Part shown: one piece after another, positions 28,710 to 42,218 of the stretch
Layout: the number at the start of each line of letters is the position of its first letter
Numbering within the stretch: position 1 is the first letter of the stretch
Position numbers and translations under genes: made by a program
Assembly: GCA_963965975.1 (NCBI GenBank)
Contig: OZ014412.1
Coordinates: 5,582,501 to 5,646,500 of the forward strand
Source: Xestospongia bergquistia
Lineage: Eukaryota > Porifera > Demospongiae > Haplosclerida > Petrosiidae
Length of the DNA stretch: 64,000 nucleotides
Reading direction: 5' to 3'
Notes under the pieces: generated by a model
Database searches by the model: none
Seen by the model: the letters and a program-made list of their open reading frames with translations, nothing else
What the model was told of the DNA's origin: nothing

Positions 28710-30000
28710 GAGTGGTTTATCATTAAAATGTCAGCATTTTTGGTAATTTTTAAATTCCAGGAGGACCTGTCAATGAAGACTTGATATATTGATTGAAGTA
28801 TCTATGCACTTTATGTCTTCTACCTCAGTAGCACATTGACTACTATTGCTATTAATCAAGTCAACTTCAGCAATATCGTTAATTCTGAAAAGTAATCACC
28901 AGTTTTATTACTAGTAAACAAACTACTAGTACTAACTGACATAATTTGTTCAATTTCATCCTATACATGTTTCCTGACATTAATACCAGTATATACATAT
29001 CTGTAAAAACTGATTTGTTAATTAAACCATTATATGATTAAACAAGTATTATGTAAACGTCATACTGTTTTCACAGTGACATTGTTGTTAAAGTCAACTT
29101 CAGCAATATATTCCTAATGTTATACTATGTTGACTAAACATTACTAACATACTATCAGATAGTCAATATGACAGTATCTTAGGAATGAAAACAACATGAC
29201 ATTTACTTTACATGCAACATTTATAACAATATATTGGTTAGATAAACCAACCAATTTTTACAGTGGTATCACTGGCTGCCATTGTACTATCTGACAAGTA
29301 TTCACACAGTGATATACAGCTGGTATCTCAGGACAAAATGTTAGACATGGAAAACTTGCAACATCTATATCTTTTACTATCAGTGACCGACTAGAGGAGT
29401 GAACCTCCAAGTAACAGTGGTTGCATTTAGATAGTAATTCAGATTTACATAAGCACTATTTAAAATAATTATTAATACCCTCTTAGCATTTGACTCCTCC
29501 TCAAATGTTAACTACCTACATACACACCGATCTCATCTTTTCCTTGTCCTGATGTGATACAGTATGAAATAATTCACAATGACACTGTCTGTATTGTACT
29601 TGCTCCTATTACTACCACAACTATCACTGAAACTATAATGGATTCTACTTACACAATAGAAATAGAAGCTAGAAATATACTGGGATATGGACTGACTGCA
29701 GTGACAGAGATATACAAATAGTTAATATCAGAAAAAGATATACTTACATCTTTTATATCTCTAGTTGTTTTAATTGGTACTGTTCCTTTTATTACACTAT
29801 CTCCAAGTGATATCAATCCTGCCATTAAGCTATCTCCTTCAAACATATATCCTTGTTATTTTGTATCTAAATATTATTACATTTGTTTAATATAATAGAC
29901 TTCTGTTGTCAAGAAGACTGACAGTAATGTCATTCCTGACAGCTCTAGTTATCTCATTGCAAAATTTAATTGTGTTTTAGTGTGCTCAAGCTCAAGTTTA
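28710..30000. pseudogene. Chimeric relic unit with internal inversion, copy 1
   Basis: A plus-strand signal-exon relic (near 28727) is followed by minus-strand Ig-exon pieces (about 28800-28925 and 29265-29350), which run straight into plus-strand FN3-1 end sequence (about 29355-29430), then FN3-2 second exon, stalk and TM relics (29500-29980). Two closely similar units occur at 37010-38290 and 39270-40200, so this rearranged piece was itself duplicated. Confidence 0.6.
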
Positions 30001-30274
30001 ATGTAGCAATGCTCACTGCAACTAGTCTGGTGTGGCCATCACTTTGCTTATAGGCAAATGTTTTTATTATTTACATGCTTGTCAAAAACCTTTTGTAAAA
30101 AGAAACTTACCACAATTGATATTTAGCTGTAGCTAACAGTTTCTATAACTTGGCTGTCAATTGATTTGTTCCTTTACCAAAGTTTCTTGTCAGTGATGGT
30201 TCAAGTAAGTTTCTAACAATTAGACATCTATATTACATGGATGATAAATAATTTATTATAAATTAATACAGGGA

Positions 30275-31915
30275 GTGGCTTGTTTAGGAGATTTGTATTG
30301 AAACGTTAGCATATCTTTCTTTGCTGAAGGTAATATTATTAATTTTAATTATAATAATAATATTCATTTTTTCCAGTTTGCTCTCAGGTAGTGTTTTTAA
30401 ACTGTCCAACATTTTGTACTGAAGTACCAGCTATATATTATTGTGTGATAAGTAGTGAATGTTTACTATTATCAGTCAGTGGCAATTTTAATGGTTACAT
30501 ATCATACAATCAAAATGAGAGTATGGGAACACTTGGTAGTTTTTTTACTCCCAATAAAACTGGTAATACATCCTCACTGCTGATGTTAAGTTTAACAACA
30601 GTGTCATTATAACATGTCAAGATCAGGCTAATGACAACAATTCTTTGTCAACAGGTCCTCCCACTACCAGTCTTAGTTCATTGTCTTATACTGCTATTAG
30701 TTCTACATCAGTTAATATCTCCTGGTCACCATCATCAGAGCAATGTCTTGATTACTATTATGTTACTGTCACTAACCAGAGTACCAAACAACAGGAGAAC
30801 TTTACTACTGCATCTACATTTGTTACTACTATTAGTAACAAACTAGAAGGAGTACAATATATTTACACTGTAGCAGTAGTAGATGGACATAACAGGAGTG
30901 AACCACAGAGTAGTGGTACAGTGCCCGATCATGTTATGGGGCTACAAGCAACAGTTAACTTACCTGATGACTTGTCACAAATTAACAAGACAGCTAACAT
31001 AACAGTGACATGGGTGATAAGATATTAGAATTTACATGATGTTATTGTTATCATTGTTAAAATGCTCTAGCAATGCACGTCTCTTTGTTTCAGGTATTGA
31101 GTGATTCATAATGACCCTCATAGTGATAACACCACTATTATACCAACTACTACTACTACCACTACTATCACTAGAGCTACACTTGGTTCTACTTATACTA
31201 TACAAATACAAGCTAGTAATATACTGGGATATGGAGCAACCGCAGTGACAACAATAGGTAAGTAGTGGTAGAAAAGTAATGATGTATCAAATTTTGTAGT
31301 TATAGCTACATTTTTCCACTTACTTTTTCAACTATTATTTTCATTGCTTCAAGCAGTCAACCACTTATTATTACATCAAATACACCAACATCTATATGAG
31401 GTGAAATTGAAAGTAAATATTGGACTATTCTTTTTAGCTACATGTACAGTTCTACTAACTATTAATAAATAATAATAGTTAGTAATACTTTCAGCAGTTA
31501 CATTGTCACTAACATGCATAGATATTGATTATTGGGATTAAAGATCCACTCGTATCGCTTATCTTCATATTTGTTTATTAAATCCATTGACTAATGTTTT
31601 ACCATTATATTGTATACCAAAATGCATATATCATTACTTTATATAACTATATCATTATAACATGTATGTATACATACTACTTTATTAATATATCCATGAT
31701 GTAAAGGTAATATAATGTCTTTAACTTCTAGATATCTCCTGCAAGTTCATTATCATCTGCTATAGGAATAACAGTTACATTTCTCCTGACAGCTATATTC
31801 TCATCAATATTAACACTACTACTAACATTACTGTTTGTTTTTGTGTATATCAAAAGAAGAAGATTGATAATAAAAGAACCAGTCAAACCAGTTAAACAGG
31901 TTGTGTATGTTATGT
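30275..31915 (+). pseudogene. Receptor pseudogene with start loss and intron loss
   Basis: The signal exon has ACG where the ATG should be (near 30314). The Ig exon (from 30377) is frameshifted after NKTGNTS. FN3-1 (from 30656) is open and runs directly into the FN3-2 first exon (PQSSGTVPDHVMGLQ) without the usual intron. The FN3-2 second exon (about 31094-31258) lacks its first part, and the TM exon (from 31732) stops after VVYVMS without NPAY. Several independent lesions make function unlikely. Confidence 0.7.
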
Positions 31916-31970
31916 CTATTGTCTATGATTCATGTTAGATTGTGTGGCTTAACAAATTCATTATTGTAGT

Positions 31971-32470
31971 ATTAGGGAGTGGTTTATTTTTAACTTTGAA
32001 ATGTCAGCATTTCTGGTCATATTGTCAAGTTCTGTCTTTTTCTTTGATCAAGGTATATTACTAACTTAAAATATTTATGTCAGTCATTCCAGTTCAATCT
32101 CAGGTGGTGAGCCTTTCATATCCAATATAGTGGTGTCCTGAGGTACCAGCTATATATCACTGTGTGATACAACGTCTTGATTACTATAATATTACTGTCT
32201 CTAACCAGAACACCAACTAACAAGATATCTTCAATATAATATCTACCTCTCTTACTATCAGTAACACACTAGAAGGAGTACAATATAGTTATACTGTAGC
32301 AGTAGTAAATGGAGCTAGCAGGAGTGGACTTCAGAGTAACAGTGGTTGTTTATATTTAGATATATAATAAGTTAATTCTTATTATTAGCTGATATCCTCT
32401 TAACACCTGAACAAGCCTCAGGTCTAATAGCAATGGTCACTGGCTTTAATACAAGCTAATGGCAAATATA
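31971..32470 (+). pseudogene. Receptor pseudogene, signal exon plus fused Ig/FN3-1
   Basis: The conserved upstream block (31971) and an intact-looking signal exon (ATG near 32009) are followed by an Ig exon broken after VSLSYPI and fused at YHCVI to FN3-1 (from about 32170). It then continues to an FN3-2 relic near 32400-32460. An internal deletion joined the two domains. Confidence 0.65.
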
Positions 32471-32779
32471 GTATAATGCTATAACATATGTATATGTATG
32501 TTGTTTACTTAATAAGGTATTTTATTGTCTTTATAAATAATATTACTTTTGTTTTCATTGTCAACTTTCAAATGTATATAGAAGTAGCAAATACAGCATG
32601 TAATACTGACAGCAGAGGTCTTTAATATGTCATAGGCTGTAATACCTTTAATAGACAAAATGACCATTAGTAGAATCTACTGTAGTATATAATATGGGTA
32701 TATACTACATTCATAACTAATGTTATGGATTGAAACATTGTGACTTACTATGATCAAAAGAGGTGATTATTAATATCAT

Positions 32780-33330
32780 ATTGACAATACAATAGTCACT
32801 ATTTAGATTCCTCAATCAGTCTTAATTTTACTACTATATTGCTTTAACAACAATGTGACTGTTGAGTGTATATTCAGAGGAAATCAATTGGTACTATGGA
32901 GTAAAAATAGCAAGTGCTCCTTTTAGTACACCAATCATCAACAGGTCCTCCCACTACCAGTCCTTGTTTACTGTCTTATATTGCTGTTAGTTCTAATTCA
33001 GTTACTAGCTTCTGTCAATAACCAGAACACCAATCAACAAGAAATCTTTAATATATACAGCATTTACTTCTCATACACTGTAATAATATTAGGTGGAGCC
33101 AGTAGACTAAAAGTGGTTGTAGGTATCACTTATCACCTGAATAAGTCTTACATCTAACATTATTTAATGACTACTAATCTGACACTAGATAATGTCATAT
33201 CATCAAATTTGTGAAGTGTATGGATGATGAGTTATTTATATGTAAGAGCATTCATATTTATGTGCTGCTTAGCAATCCACCTCATTCTGTCTTCATGTAA
33301 AATTCACTGTTATTCTCTAGGGTACTATAA
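32780..33330 (+). pseudogene. Decayed receptor exons upstream of R6
   Basis: Same relic order as upstream of R4 (Ig end, FN3-1, FN3-2 first exon, FN3-2 second-exon start), with more divergence. Confidence 0.6.
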
Positions 33331-33364
33331 TAAGCACATCGACTTATCAAAATTTATATATAGA

Positions 33365-33382
33365 ATTAGGGAGTGGTTTATT
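33365..33382 (+). promoter_or_regulatory. Conserved upstream block of R6
   Basis: ATTAGGGAGTGGTTTATT, identical to that of R4, shortly before the ATG. Confidence 0.45.
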
Positions 33383-33394
33383 GTTAAATTTGAA

Positions 33395-34882
33395 ATGTCA
33401 GCATTTCTGTTCATATTGTTAAGTTCTGTCTTTTTCTTTGTTCAAGGTATATTACTAACTTAATATTTATATAATATTTTATCTTAGTCATTCCAGTTCA
33501 TTCTCAGGTGGTGAGTTTGTCATGTCCAAAATTTTGTCCTGAGATACCAGCTATATATCACTGTGTGATAAGTAGTGCTCTAGCACGATGGGAAGTCAGT
33601 GGTAGTGTCAGTGGTGTCAATTCATACCTTGCAAGTGATCCTGTAGGAATGATTAGATCAGTTGGTAGTTCTTTTACTGCCAATAAAACTGGTAGTACAT
33701 CCTTTAGTCTTAAATTTATTGCTGAGGCTCAATTTAACAACAATGTCAATGTGACATGTAGTGACACAGCTGATGCTAATATGAATACCAATAGTAAACA
33801 ATGTACTGTTGAGTTAGAAGGTAAGAGAGGGAAAGAGTACTTCAATTAATAATTATATCAACAGGTCCTCCCACTACTAGTCTTAGTTCACTGTCTTATA
33901 CTGCTATTAGTTCTACATCAGTTACTATCTCCTGGTCACCATCTTTAGAACAATGTCTTGATTACTATAATGTTACTGTCACTAACCAGAACACCAACCA
34001 ACAAGAGATCTTTAATACAACATTTACCTCTCTTACTATCAGTAACAGACTAGAAGGAGTACAATACTGTTATACTGTAGCAGTAGTTGATAGAGCTAAC
34101 ATGAGTGGACCTCAGAGTAACAGTAGTTGCTTTAATTTAGATAGTAAGTTAGAACATGTATATTGTACTTAGTGATATTGGTTATTATTAGTCTTGTGTT
34201 TCTTTTTGTGTTTTCTATGTTAGTTTACATTTTGTAAAGTCTGTTGATTTTGTCACTTAGTAAATTGAACATAAATATATCTGTAAATCTTTTAGTAATT
34301 TCAACAAATATTCCATCATTTTCTATTACATCATACACACCTGAAAGAAGTAAGATATGGCCCACTACACAGTGCCCCATTCATTATTGATACTTATTAG
34401 GTATTCTAATCAGTGATTCTGTTATTACTATATCAACAACACTGTCATGTCCTGGAGGTATATATATATAGATTAATATAACTTGTATCATCTTTTCATT
34501 TCTATAGATACTTCTAGTTCATTACCAACTGTTACAGTTACTTTTTTCATGAATACACTGTCAAGTCCAACAGGTATATGTAACTACATGAATGTCCCTT
34601 TTAAGTACTATTATATTTCTTTAACAATTAATAGAAATGTCTTGTTCATCATCAACTATAGTAGTAACAGTTACATTTCTTCTGACAGCTATATTGTCAT
34701 CAATATTAACACTAGTACTAACATTACTGTTTGGTTATGTGTACATCAAAAGAACTGGATTGACAAGAAAAGAACCAGTCCAACCAGTTGAACAGGATGT
34801 ATATGAGGAGGTACAAAATCCAGATGTTATTAGTCCTGTACCTCTTACTGATAACCCAGCTTATGGTCCTATAGGACAATGA
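33395..34882 (+). CDS. R6: short receptor, Ig-like/FN3 with multi-exon stalk
   Basis: Exons are 33395-33446 (signal), 33488-33820 (Ig-like), 33865-34143 (FN3-1), 34296-34349, 34401-34457, 34508-34573 and 34635-34882 (TM and tail), giving 362 aa. All introns are phase 1. The second FN3 domain is absent; in its place three very short exons (54, 57 and 66 nt) code for a Ser/Thr/Ile-rich stalk. Their splice signals are reasonable but I inferred them by eye, so any of them might be skipped, and skipping also keeps frame. The tail has VYEEV and NPAYGPIGQ. It is the only gene in the array with this reduced ectodomain that still looks intact. Confidence 0.7.
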
Positions 34883-35483
34883 ATAGTGTCAACATGTCTG
34901 TGTTTATGTACTAAATGGATTGTTTTATTTTACTTACATAAAAACATGTCAGTAATTCTATAACTAATATTGCTTATCAAAATAAGTTATGGAGAATATT
35001 AGTGGTTTCTTTACAAGCTAAATTTACATTTCTGATTATTATAACTTCTTTTCAAATAAAATGTTTTTATATATTACCTTATTTTCAAGACTTGTTACCT
35101 AAACAGGAAAATGTTTTAACGTTCTAACCAATATATAACTTGGTTACAATCATGATAAATTTCCAACAACATTAGCAACTATAACAATTAAGATATTTAT
35201 TATTTAAAATTTATTGTGTATATAGTGAGGAACTGAACAGTGTGTATGTAAATGAATGAATAAATGATATATTGCGATATAGCAGGAAAAATGTTTATGA
35301 AATATTTAAATGAAATATCTTAAATTGTTATAGCTGCTAGTATATGCAAATAAATATTGTTTAGCATTCTCTTTATCTGTTAAAATGATTTAGCTATATT
35401 AATCAATTAAAAATGTCTGCCGAGGATGTACAGATACATATGATATTTGTCATATATTAATGCAGTGGATGATAAGTAACTGG

Positions 35484-35793
35484 TGTAAAAAAGTGGCCAA
35501 TCTGCATTTCTACATTTTAGGGCATTTTTACAGGCAGATTTGCTGAATTACAGATTTCCAGATTTGTAGATTTGTAGATTTGCTGATTTGCAATTTAGAA
35601 AATCTCCAAATCTGCAATTCAGCACATCTGCAAATCTACAATTATACAAATCTACAAATCTCTAAATCTGTAAATCAGCAATTCTACAAATCATCTAATC
35701 TATAAATCTGCAGTTCTACAAATCTATAATTCAGCAAATCTGCCTGTAAAAATCCACTAAAATGCATAAATGCAGATTGGCCACTTTTTTACA
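35484..35793. mobile_element. Foldback element, 310 bp, with CTGG target duplication
   Basis: Ends are inverted copies of about 70 bp starting TGTAAAAAAGTGGCCAATCT, with few mismatches. The centre is a string of short AAATCTGCAAATCTAC-like units on both strands. CTGG flanks both sides (35480-35483, 35794-35797). It sits just before an FN3-2 exon relic. Sequence 34883-35479 holds nothing recognised. Confidence 0.75.
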
Positions 35794-35799
35794 CTGGTT

Positions 35800-36380
35800 T
35801 CCTTCATTGTCAATGTCCTGATGTAATACAATATATCATAATGTCCTCCATAACAATGATATTGTCAGAGATGTACCTGCTCTCCAATTACACTAAATAT
35901 ACAAGGAGATAAGTAAATGAAAAGTGTAAATGTTTTTTAAGTTTAGTTAAAAGCAACTATAGGTAGGTAGATAATAAGTTATCATTCTGTTTTCTATACC
36001 ACTTTAGTCTTCTCCAGTTAATCCGACTAGTATTTGTCTTGTTACTATATCTCCAACATTGTCAAGTTCAATAGGTGTATATAACTAATGAAAATAATAC
36101 TAGTATATTTTTGTATCAATTGATAAAAATTTCCTGCTCCTTCTCAACTACTATAGCAATAACAGTTACATTTCTCCTAACAGCTATATTCTCATCAATA
36201 TTAACACTAGTACTAACATTACTGTTTGTTTATGTGTACAACAAAAAAAAGGACTGACAAGAAAAGAATCAGTCTAACCAGTTGAACAGGATGTGTATGA
36301 AGATATAAAAACTCCAAGTGTTATTACTCCAGTACCTCTCACTGCTAATCTGGCTTATGGACTTGTTAGTCAGCAATAAT
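35800..36380 (+). pseudogene. Receptor 3'-end pseudogene
   Basis: An FN3-2 second-exon relic (about 35805-35910) is followed by stalk-like sequence and a TM/tail exon (about 36130-36380). The TM helix is intact, but a frameshift in an A-run at 36243-36250 brings a stop. The tail still shows PAYGL-like remnants (NLAYGLVSQ). Nothing is recognised in 36381-37010. Confidence 0.65.
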
Positions 36381-37009
36381 AATGTAAAGACTAATTTAAA
36401 TATAACAAATCTTTGACTAAAATAAACACCAACAGACGTTTATACATTGTTGATCATTTTCATGTTTTGTAATTTGTTCTTAAAATAACTCTATAAGCTA
36501 ATATATAACTTACTAGTTTAATAGATCTTACTAAACTAATGTATTATGTACTACTAAATGACAATAATAACCATTCTATGTCAAATAATTTTTTTACTTA
36601 ATAAACTGTTTGCTATCATTACACTTAATATGACTTTCATTTCATTGTCAGCCTTCAAATGTATATAGATATAATTATTATATCTTGTAATTAATGACAG
36701 GACTGATTTTAACATGTCCTTAATACCAATAATAGATGTAATAACAATATAATAAAGTCTATTCTGGTAATCATAACCTAATGTTAGATAATTAAAAGTT
36801 TGTTTTCATTATCAACATACTATAGTCAAAAAATATTAATATTATAATACAATAATCATTAATCAGAATTTATTATAAACTGAAAAACATTGTACATGTA
36901 GAAATACATAATTTAGAGTCAATAGGTCAATTAAAAATAAATTATAAAATAGTAACTTAGTTTCTAATATATTCAATATAAAATGTACATATTAAATCTA
37001 TAAATTAAG

Positions 37010-38290
37010 TGAACCACAGGAGTGGTTTATTGTTAAAATATCAGCATTTTTGGTATTTTTAAGTCCCAGGAGGGCCTATCAATGAAGACTTGATATATTG
37101 ATTCAAGTATCAATGCACTTTATATCTTCTACCTCAGTAGCACATTGACTACAATTGCTATTAATCAAATCAACTTCAGCAATTCCGAAAAGTAATCACC
37201 GGTTTTATTACTAGTAAACAAACCACCAACTGACATAATTTGTCCAATTTCATCCTACACATGTTTCCTGACATTAATACCAGTATAAAGTGATTGGTTA
37301 ATTAAACCATTATATGATAAAACAGGTATCATGTAAAGTAAACATCATATTGTTTCACAATGATATTGTCAACTTCAGCAATATATTCCTAATGTTATAT
37401 ACTATATTGACTAAACATTTTTAACATACTATCAGATAGTCAATCTGACAGTATGTTAGGAATGAAAACAGCATGATGTTTAATTTACATGCAACATTTA
37501 TAACAATATATTGGTTAGATCAACCAACCAGTTTTTACAGTGATACCACTGGCTGCCATTGTACTATCTGACAAGTATTCACACAGTGATATACAGCTGG
37601 TATCTCAGGACAAAATGTTAGACATTGAAAACTTGCAACATTTATATTTTTTACTATCAGTAACAGACTAGATGAGTGGACCTCAGAGTAACAGTGGCTG
37701 CTTTAAATTTAGATAGTAATTCAGATTTACATAAGCACTATTTAAAATAATTACTAATACCCTCTTAGCATTTGACTCTTCCTCAAATGTTAACTCCCTA
37801 CATACACAGCTAACAACCTATGTCATCTTTTCCTTGTCCTGATGTGATACAGTGAGGAAATAAATCACAATGATACTGTCTGTGTTGTACTTGCTTCTAC
37901 TACTACCATTGCTATCACTGGAGCTATAATGGGTTCTACTTATACTATACAAATAAAAGCAAGTAATATACTGGAATATGGACCAACTGTAGTGACAGAG
38001 ATACATAAGTAGTTAACATCAGAAAAGGAGCATATGTACTTACATCTTTCATGTCTCTAGTTGTTTCAACTTGTATTACACTATCTTCTTCAAACATATA
38101 TTCTTGTTATTTTGTATCTAAATATTATTTGTTTTTGTTTAATTTAATAGACTTCTGTTTATCAGGAACACTGACTGCAATGTCAATCCTGACAGTTCTA
38201 TTTATGTCAATGCTAAATTTAGTGTTGTTTTAGTGTGCTCAAGCTCAAGTTCAATGTAGCAAGGCTCACCGTGACTAGTCTAGCGTGGCT
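37010..38290. pseudogene. Chimeric relic unit with internal inversion, copy 2
   Basis: Closely matches 28710-30000 in order and orientation: signal-exon relic, inverted Ig pieces, FN3-1 end, FN3-2 second exon, stalk and TM relics. Confidence 0.65.
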
Positions 38291-38429
38291 ACCCCTCTGC
38301 TATAGACAAATGTTTTTTTAATACTTACATGCTTGTCAAAAAATATTTGTGAAAAGCAACTTAACACCATTGATCTTTAGCTGTAGCTAACAGTTCTATA
38401 ACTTGGCTGTCAATTGATTAGCTTCTTTA

Positions 38430-39260
38430 TCAGAGTATAGGAACACTTAAACAAATTAGCCCTTCTTTTACTGCCATTAAAACTGGTAGTACATCCTTCT
38501 GTCTTAATTTCACTACTGATGATGACTTTAACAACAGTGTCACTGTAACATATCAAGATCTGACTAATGGAAACTGTAGACAATGTACTATTGAATTAGA
38601 AGATAAGAGAGAGAACTAGTACTTTAACTATTCTTTGCCAACAGGTCCTCCCACTACAAGTCCTAGTTCACTGTCTTATGTTTATAATGGATGTAACTGA
38701 ATTGTCAATATTAGATGGGTTGAAACTGGTCCAGCTACCTTATCATAACATCACAATTATCAATGATTACTAGAAGCTCTATATCACTTAGATATATATC
38801 TTAGTGTCATTATAAGTATGAACATCAATTCTTATTGGTTATTTCTCCTTTTGAAATGTGTTATTGTCACATGTGCATAAGTTACCAATGTTAATTTTCT
38901 ATTTACATCAATTGTTATCTCCTGGTATGAATACCATCTCAATCAGATGTTATTATTACTCAGTAATCACCAAACCATCAACTGACAAGCAATCTTTAAT
39001 GCTACATCTTCTTCTCATACACTGTACCATTTGATGAAGTCAGTGGACCTTACACTAACAGTAGTTGTTTCAGTTTAGTTTGATGGTATTAATGTTGATG
39101 GAGCCAGCATATCTCAGACTAACATAGTTGTAGGCATGTATTATCACTTAAAGTGCAACTCGAGTAATAGCTACTTGCCTGACATATGATAATATCATAC
39201 GTTGGTGAAGTGCATGGATGGTAAGTGAAATATATGTGAGCATTTGCGTCTATATGTAGC
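38430..39260 (+). pseudogene. Receptor relics: Ig end, FN3-1 start and decayed FN3
   Basis: The end of an Ig exon (about 38455-38610, NNSVTVTYQD with the core Cys changed to Tyr) is followed by the first codons of FN3-1 (38645-38680), then unrelated sequence. Very decayed FN3-1/FN3-2 traces lie at about 38930-39260. Confidence 0.5.
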
Positions 39261-39269
39261 TTAGCAACC

Positions 39270-40200
39270 TGACAGTATGTTTGGAATGAAAACAGCATGA
39301 TGTTTACTTTATGTGCAAATGTATAACAATGTATTGGTTAAATCAACCAATCAGTTTTTTACACTGGTACCACTTGCTGTCACTGTACTATCTGACTAGC
39401 TGTCACACAGTGATATACAGCTGATATCTCAGGACAAAATGTTAGACATGGAAAACTTGCAACATCTACCTCTCTTACTATCAGTAACAGACTAGAAGAA
39501 GTACAATAGTTATACTGTAGCAGTATTAGATGGAGCTAACAGGAGTAGACCTCAGAGTAACAATGGTTGCAATTGTTTTAGTAGTTCATAGTGATACCCT
39601 CTTAGCACATGACTCCTCCTCAAATTATGTAAATATTTAATAGGTGTTAGGATCAACTACACTTCTTTGTATTTGTGTTCCACCTTATCTTTTCCTTGTC
39701 CTGATCGTGATGTGATACAATGCAAGAAATTCACAATGTCTCTAACAATGACACTGTTGGTATTATACTTGTTCCTACTACTACCACTAATATCACTGGA
39801 GCTACATTGGGTTCTACTTATACTATAGAAGTAAAAGCTAGTAATATACTGGGATATGGACCAACTGTAGTGATCAAGATACATAAGTAGTTAACATCAA
39901 AAAAGAGTATATTTACTTACATATTTTATGTCTCTAGTTGTTTCAACTGGTACTTTCCCTTCTATTACACTGTCTCCAAGTTGTATGACTCCTCCTATGA
40001 CACCATCTCCTTCAAACATATATCCTTGTTATTTTGTATCTAAATATTATTTGTTTTCGTTTAATTTAATAGACTTTCATTTATCAGAAACAGTGACAGT
40101 TATGTCACTCCTGACAGCTCTATTAATGTCGATCCTAAATTTTATAGTGTTTTAGAGTGCTCAGCTCAAGTTCAATGTAGCAAGGCTCAGTGTGACTGGT
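39270..40200. pseudogene. Chimeric relic unit, copy 3 (partial)
   Basis: Repeats the inverted-Ig to FN3-1 fusion (about 39360-39480), then FN3-1 end, FN3-2 second exon, stalk and TM relics, as in the copies at 28710 and 37010. It lacks the leading signal-exon part. Confidence 0.6.
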
Positions 40201-42210
40201 CTGGTGTGGCCATCCCTTATACTGCATTAGTTAATATCTTCTGTTTACCATCTTCAGAACAATGTCTTGATTACTATAATTGTTAGCATGTCATTTTTAT
40301 GAGAATATGTAAATAGTATTACGTTATTGTAATGTGTCAAAAATAATTGTACTAATTTAATGTATTTTGTACTAAAGGACAGTATTAAAATTCTATGTTA
40401 AATAATTTGCTTATTTAGCAAAGCATTTCTTGTCTGTATGCTTAAATTTACTTTCATTTTAATTTCTTTGTCAACTTTCAAATATATATTTTTTGATATT
40501 TTAGCATGGAATATCAACAGCACTGGTCTATAAAATGTTCACACATTGTAAAATTAACATTTTGCTTTAATCAACTAATTTTTAGCTTACATCAATTGAT
40601 TAGTATGGAATCAAGAATGTGAATCACATATTGCAATTTGTATGTTGTACTACTAAAAAACAACATGTTATAAAGAGTGTAAAGTTCAAATGATCATGAC
40701 TTGGATTCTATAGTAATCCAGTCAAATTTATTGGTCAATACGACATGTTCATCTTTAAAGTGGTACCAATAATAGCCATAATATTATAGTAGAGTCTACT
40801 ATGGTATGTATGAAATGTGGATATTCGGCATTCATAACTTAATGCTATAGATTGAGACTTTGTGATTTGCCATGATCAAAAGAACTGAATTCTTATGATA
40901 CTACAATCAATAATAAGGTCTTACCACTAGTACTACCAGTCCTAGTTTACTGTCTTATACTGCTATTTGTTCTACATCAGTTAATATCTCCTGGTCACCA
41001 TCTCAGTCAGACTTGATTACTAGTAATTATATTTATCAAAACATCAACTGACAAGATATCTTTAATACAATATCAACCTCTCATATACATAATAATAATA
41101 TTAGATTGAGTCAGTATATCTTAGACTAACAGTAGTTGTAGCCTGTAGGCATCTTAAATCCTCTATTGACTACTAACCTGACAACAAGGTACGTGGTGTC
41201 ATAAGTCAATATATTAGTGAAGTGCATGGATGATGAATGATATAAGCATGAGTGTCTCCATTTATATGTTGCTTATCAACCTATCTCATTCTGTCTTTAT
41301 GTACAGTTCACTGTTATTCTAGACCACTACAAAAATTATATCAATATTCATTGTTATATCATGCATATATCACTACTAGTACTCCTGTATGTTCAGAAGA
41401 TACCAGATGTGTTTAAACAAGATTCAAACTGTAAAATTGTCATTTGTAGATGCTGCTGAAGTTAAATGATTTTAAATTGGCAATACTTTTCAATTAATGT
41501 ATAGTGCATTCGATACTGCCTGACAAATCATCATATGAATTATTAGGGAGTGGTTTATTTTAAAATTTTAAAATGTCAGCATTTCTAGTCATATTGTTAA
41601 GTTCTGTCTTTTCTTTGTTCAAGGTATTGCTAAACTAAGATATGTTATATAATATTTTATGTCAGTTATTCCAGTTTATAGTAAGGATAGTTATTTAAGA
41701 GAACAATATTCGAAAAAGATAATGGAGTTGACAATATCATTTATTGTACGTCCAGGTTGTATGAGACTGTCGTTACTGCAACAATTGATGATGAAGAGTG
41801 TGCATTAAATTATAATATCTTGCAATGAGTTCATAGCCCATACTTTTTGAAAGGGAATATGTCAGCTTTATATAGCACATACAGATCTTCTAGCAAGTTT
41901 ATATAGAAACTAAGAGCTTAAATATGGTAGCATAAACATTATTGGATCTTCTGGTTAACACAATATAGCACTCGAGACTAGGAAGTAACTGATGTAAAAC
42001 TAATAGCAGTATAAGACAGTGAACTAGGACTGGTAGTGGAAGGACCTGTTGATTTCAGTTGTTATTATGTACTATTTCATTCCATTACCTCATTTCTAAC
42101 TCCATAGTACATTCACTATTGGTATTACTGTTGCTATAAATAACATCCTGATTGTTAAAGACATCGTGTCATTGTTGAACTCAATTAGTAGTAAAATTAA
42201 ACTGAAAGAG
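40200..42210. pseudogene. Scattered receptor relics before R7
   Basis: Traces are an FN3-1 fragment (40220-40285), decayed FN3-1/FN3-2 (about 40915-41300), a signal exon with upstream block (41545-41625) that has lost one T and is frameshifted, and minus-strand FN3-1 start and Ig end (about 41990-42185). Sequence between these is AT-rich with nothing else recognised. Confidence 0.5.
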
Positions 42211-42218
42211 TTATTACG

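Noticed and set aside
35520-35760. CRISPR-like array of short repeats
   Set aside because: Units are irregular, occur on both strands and lie inside long inverted ends, so this is a foldback element in a eukaryotic genome.
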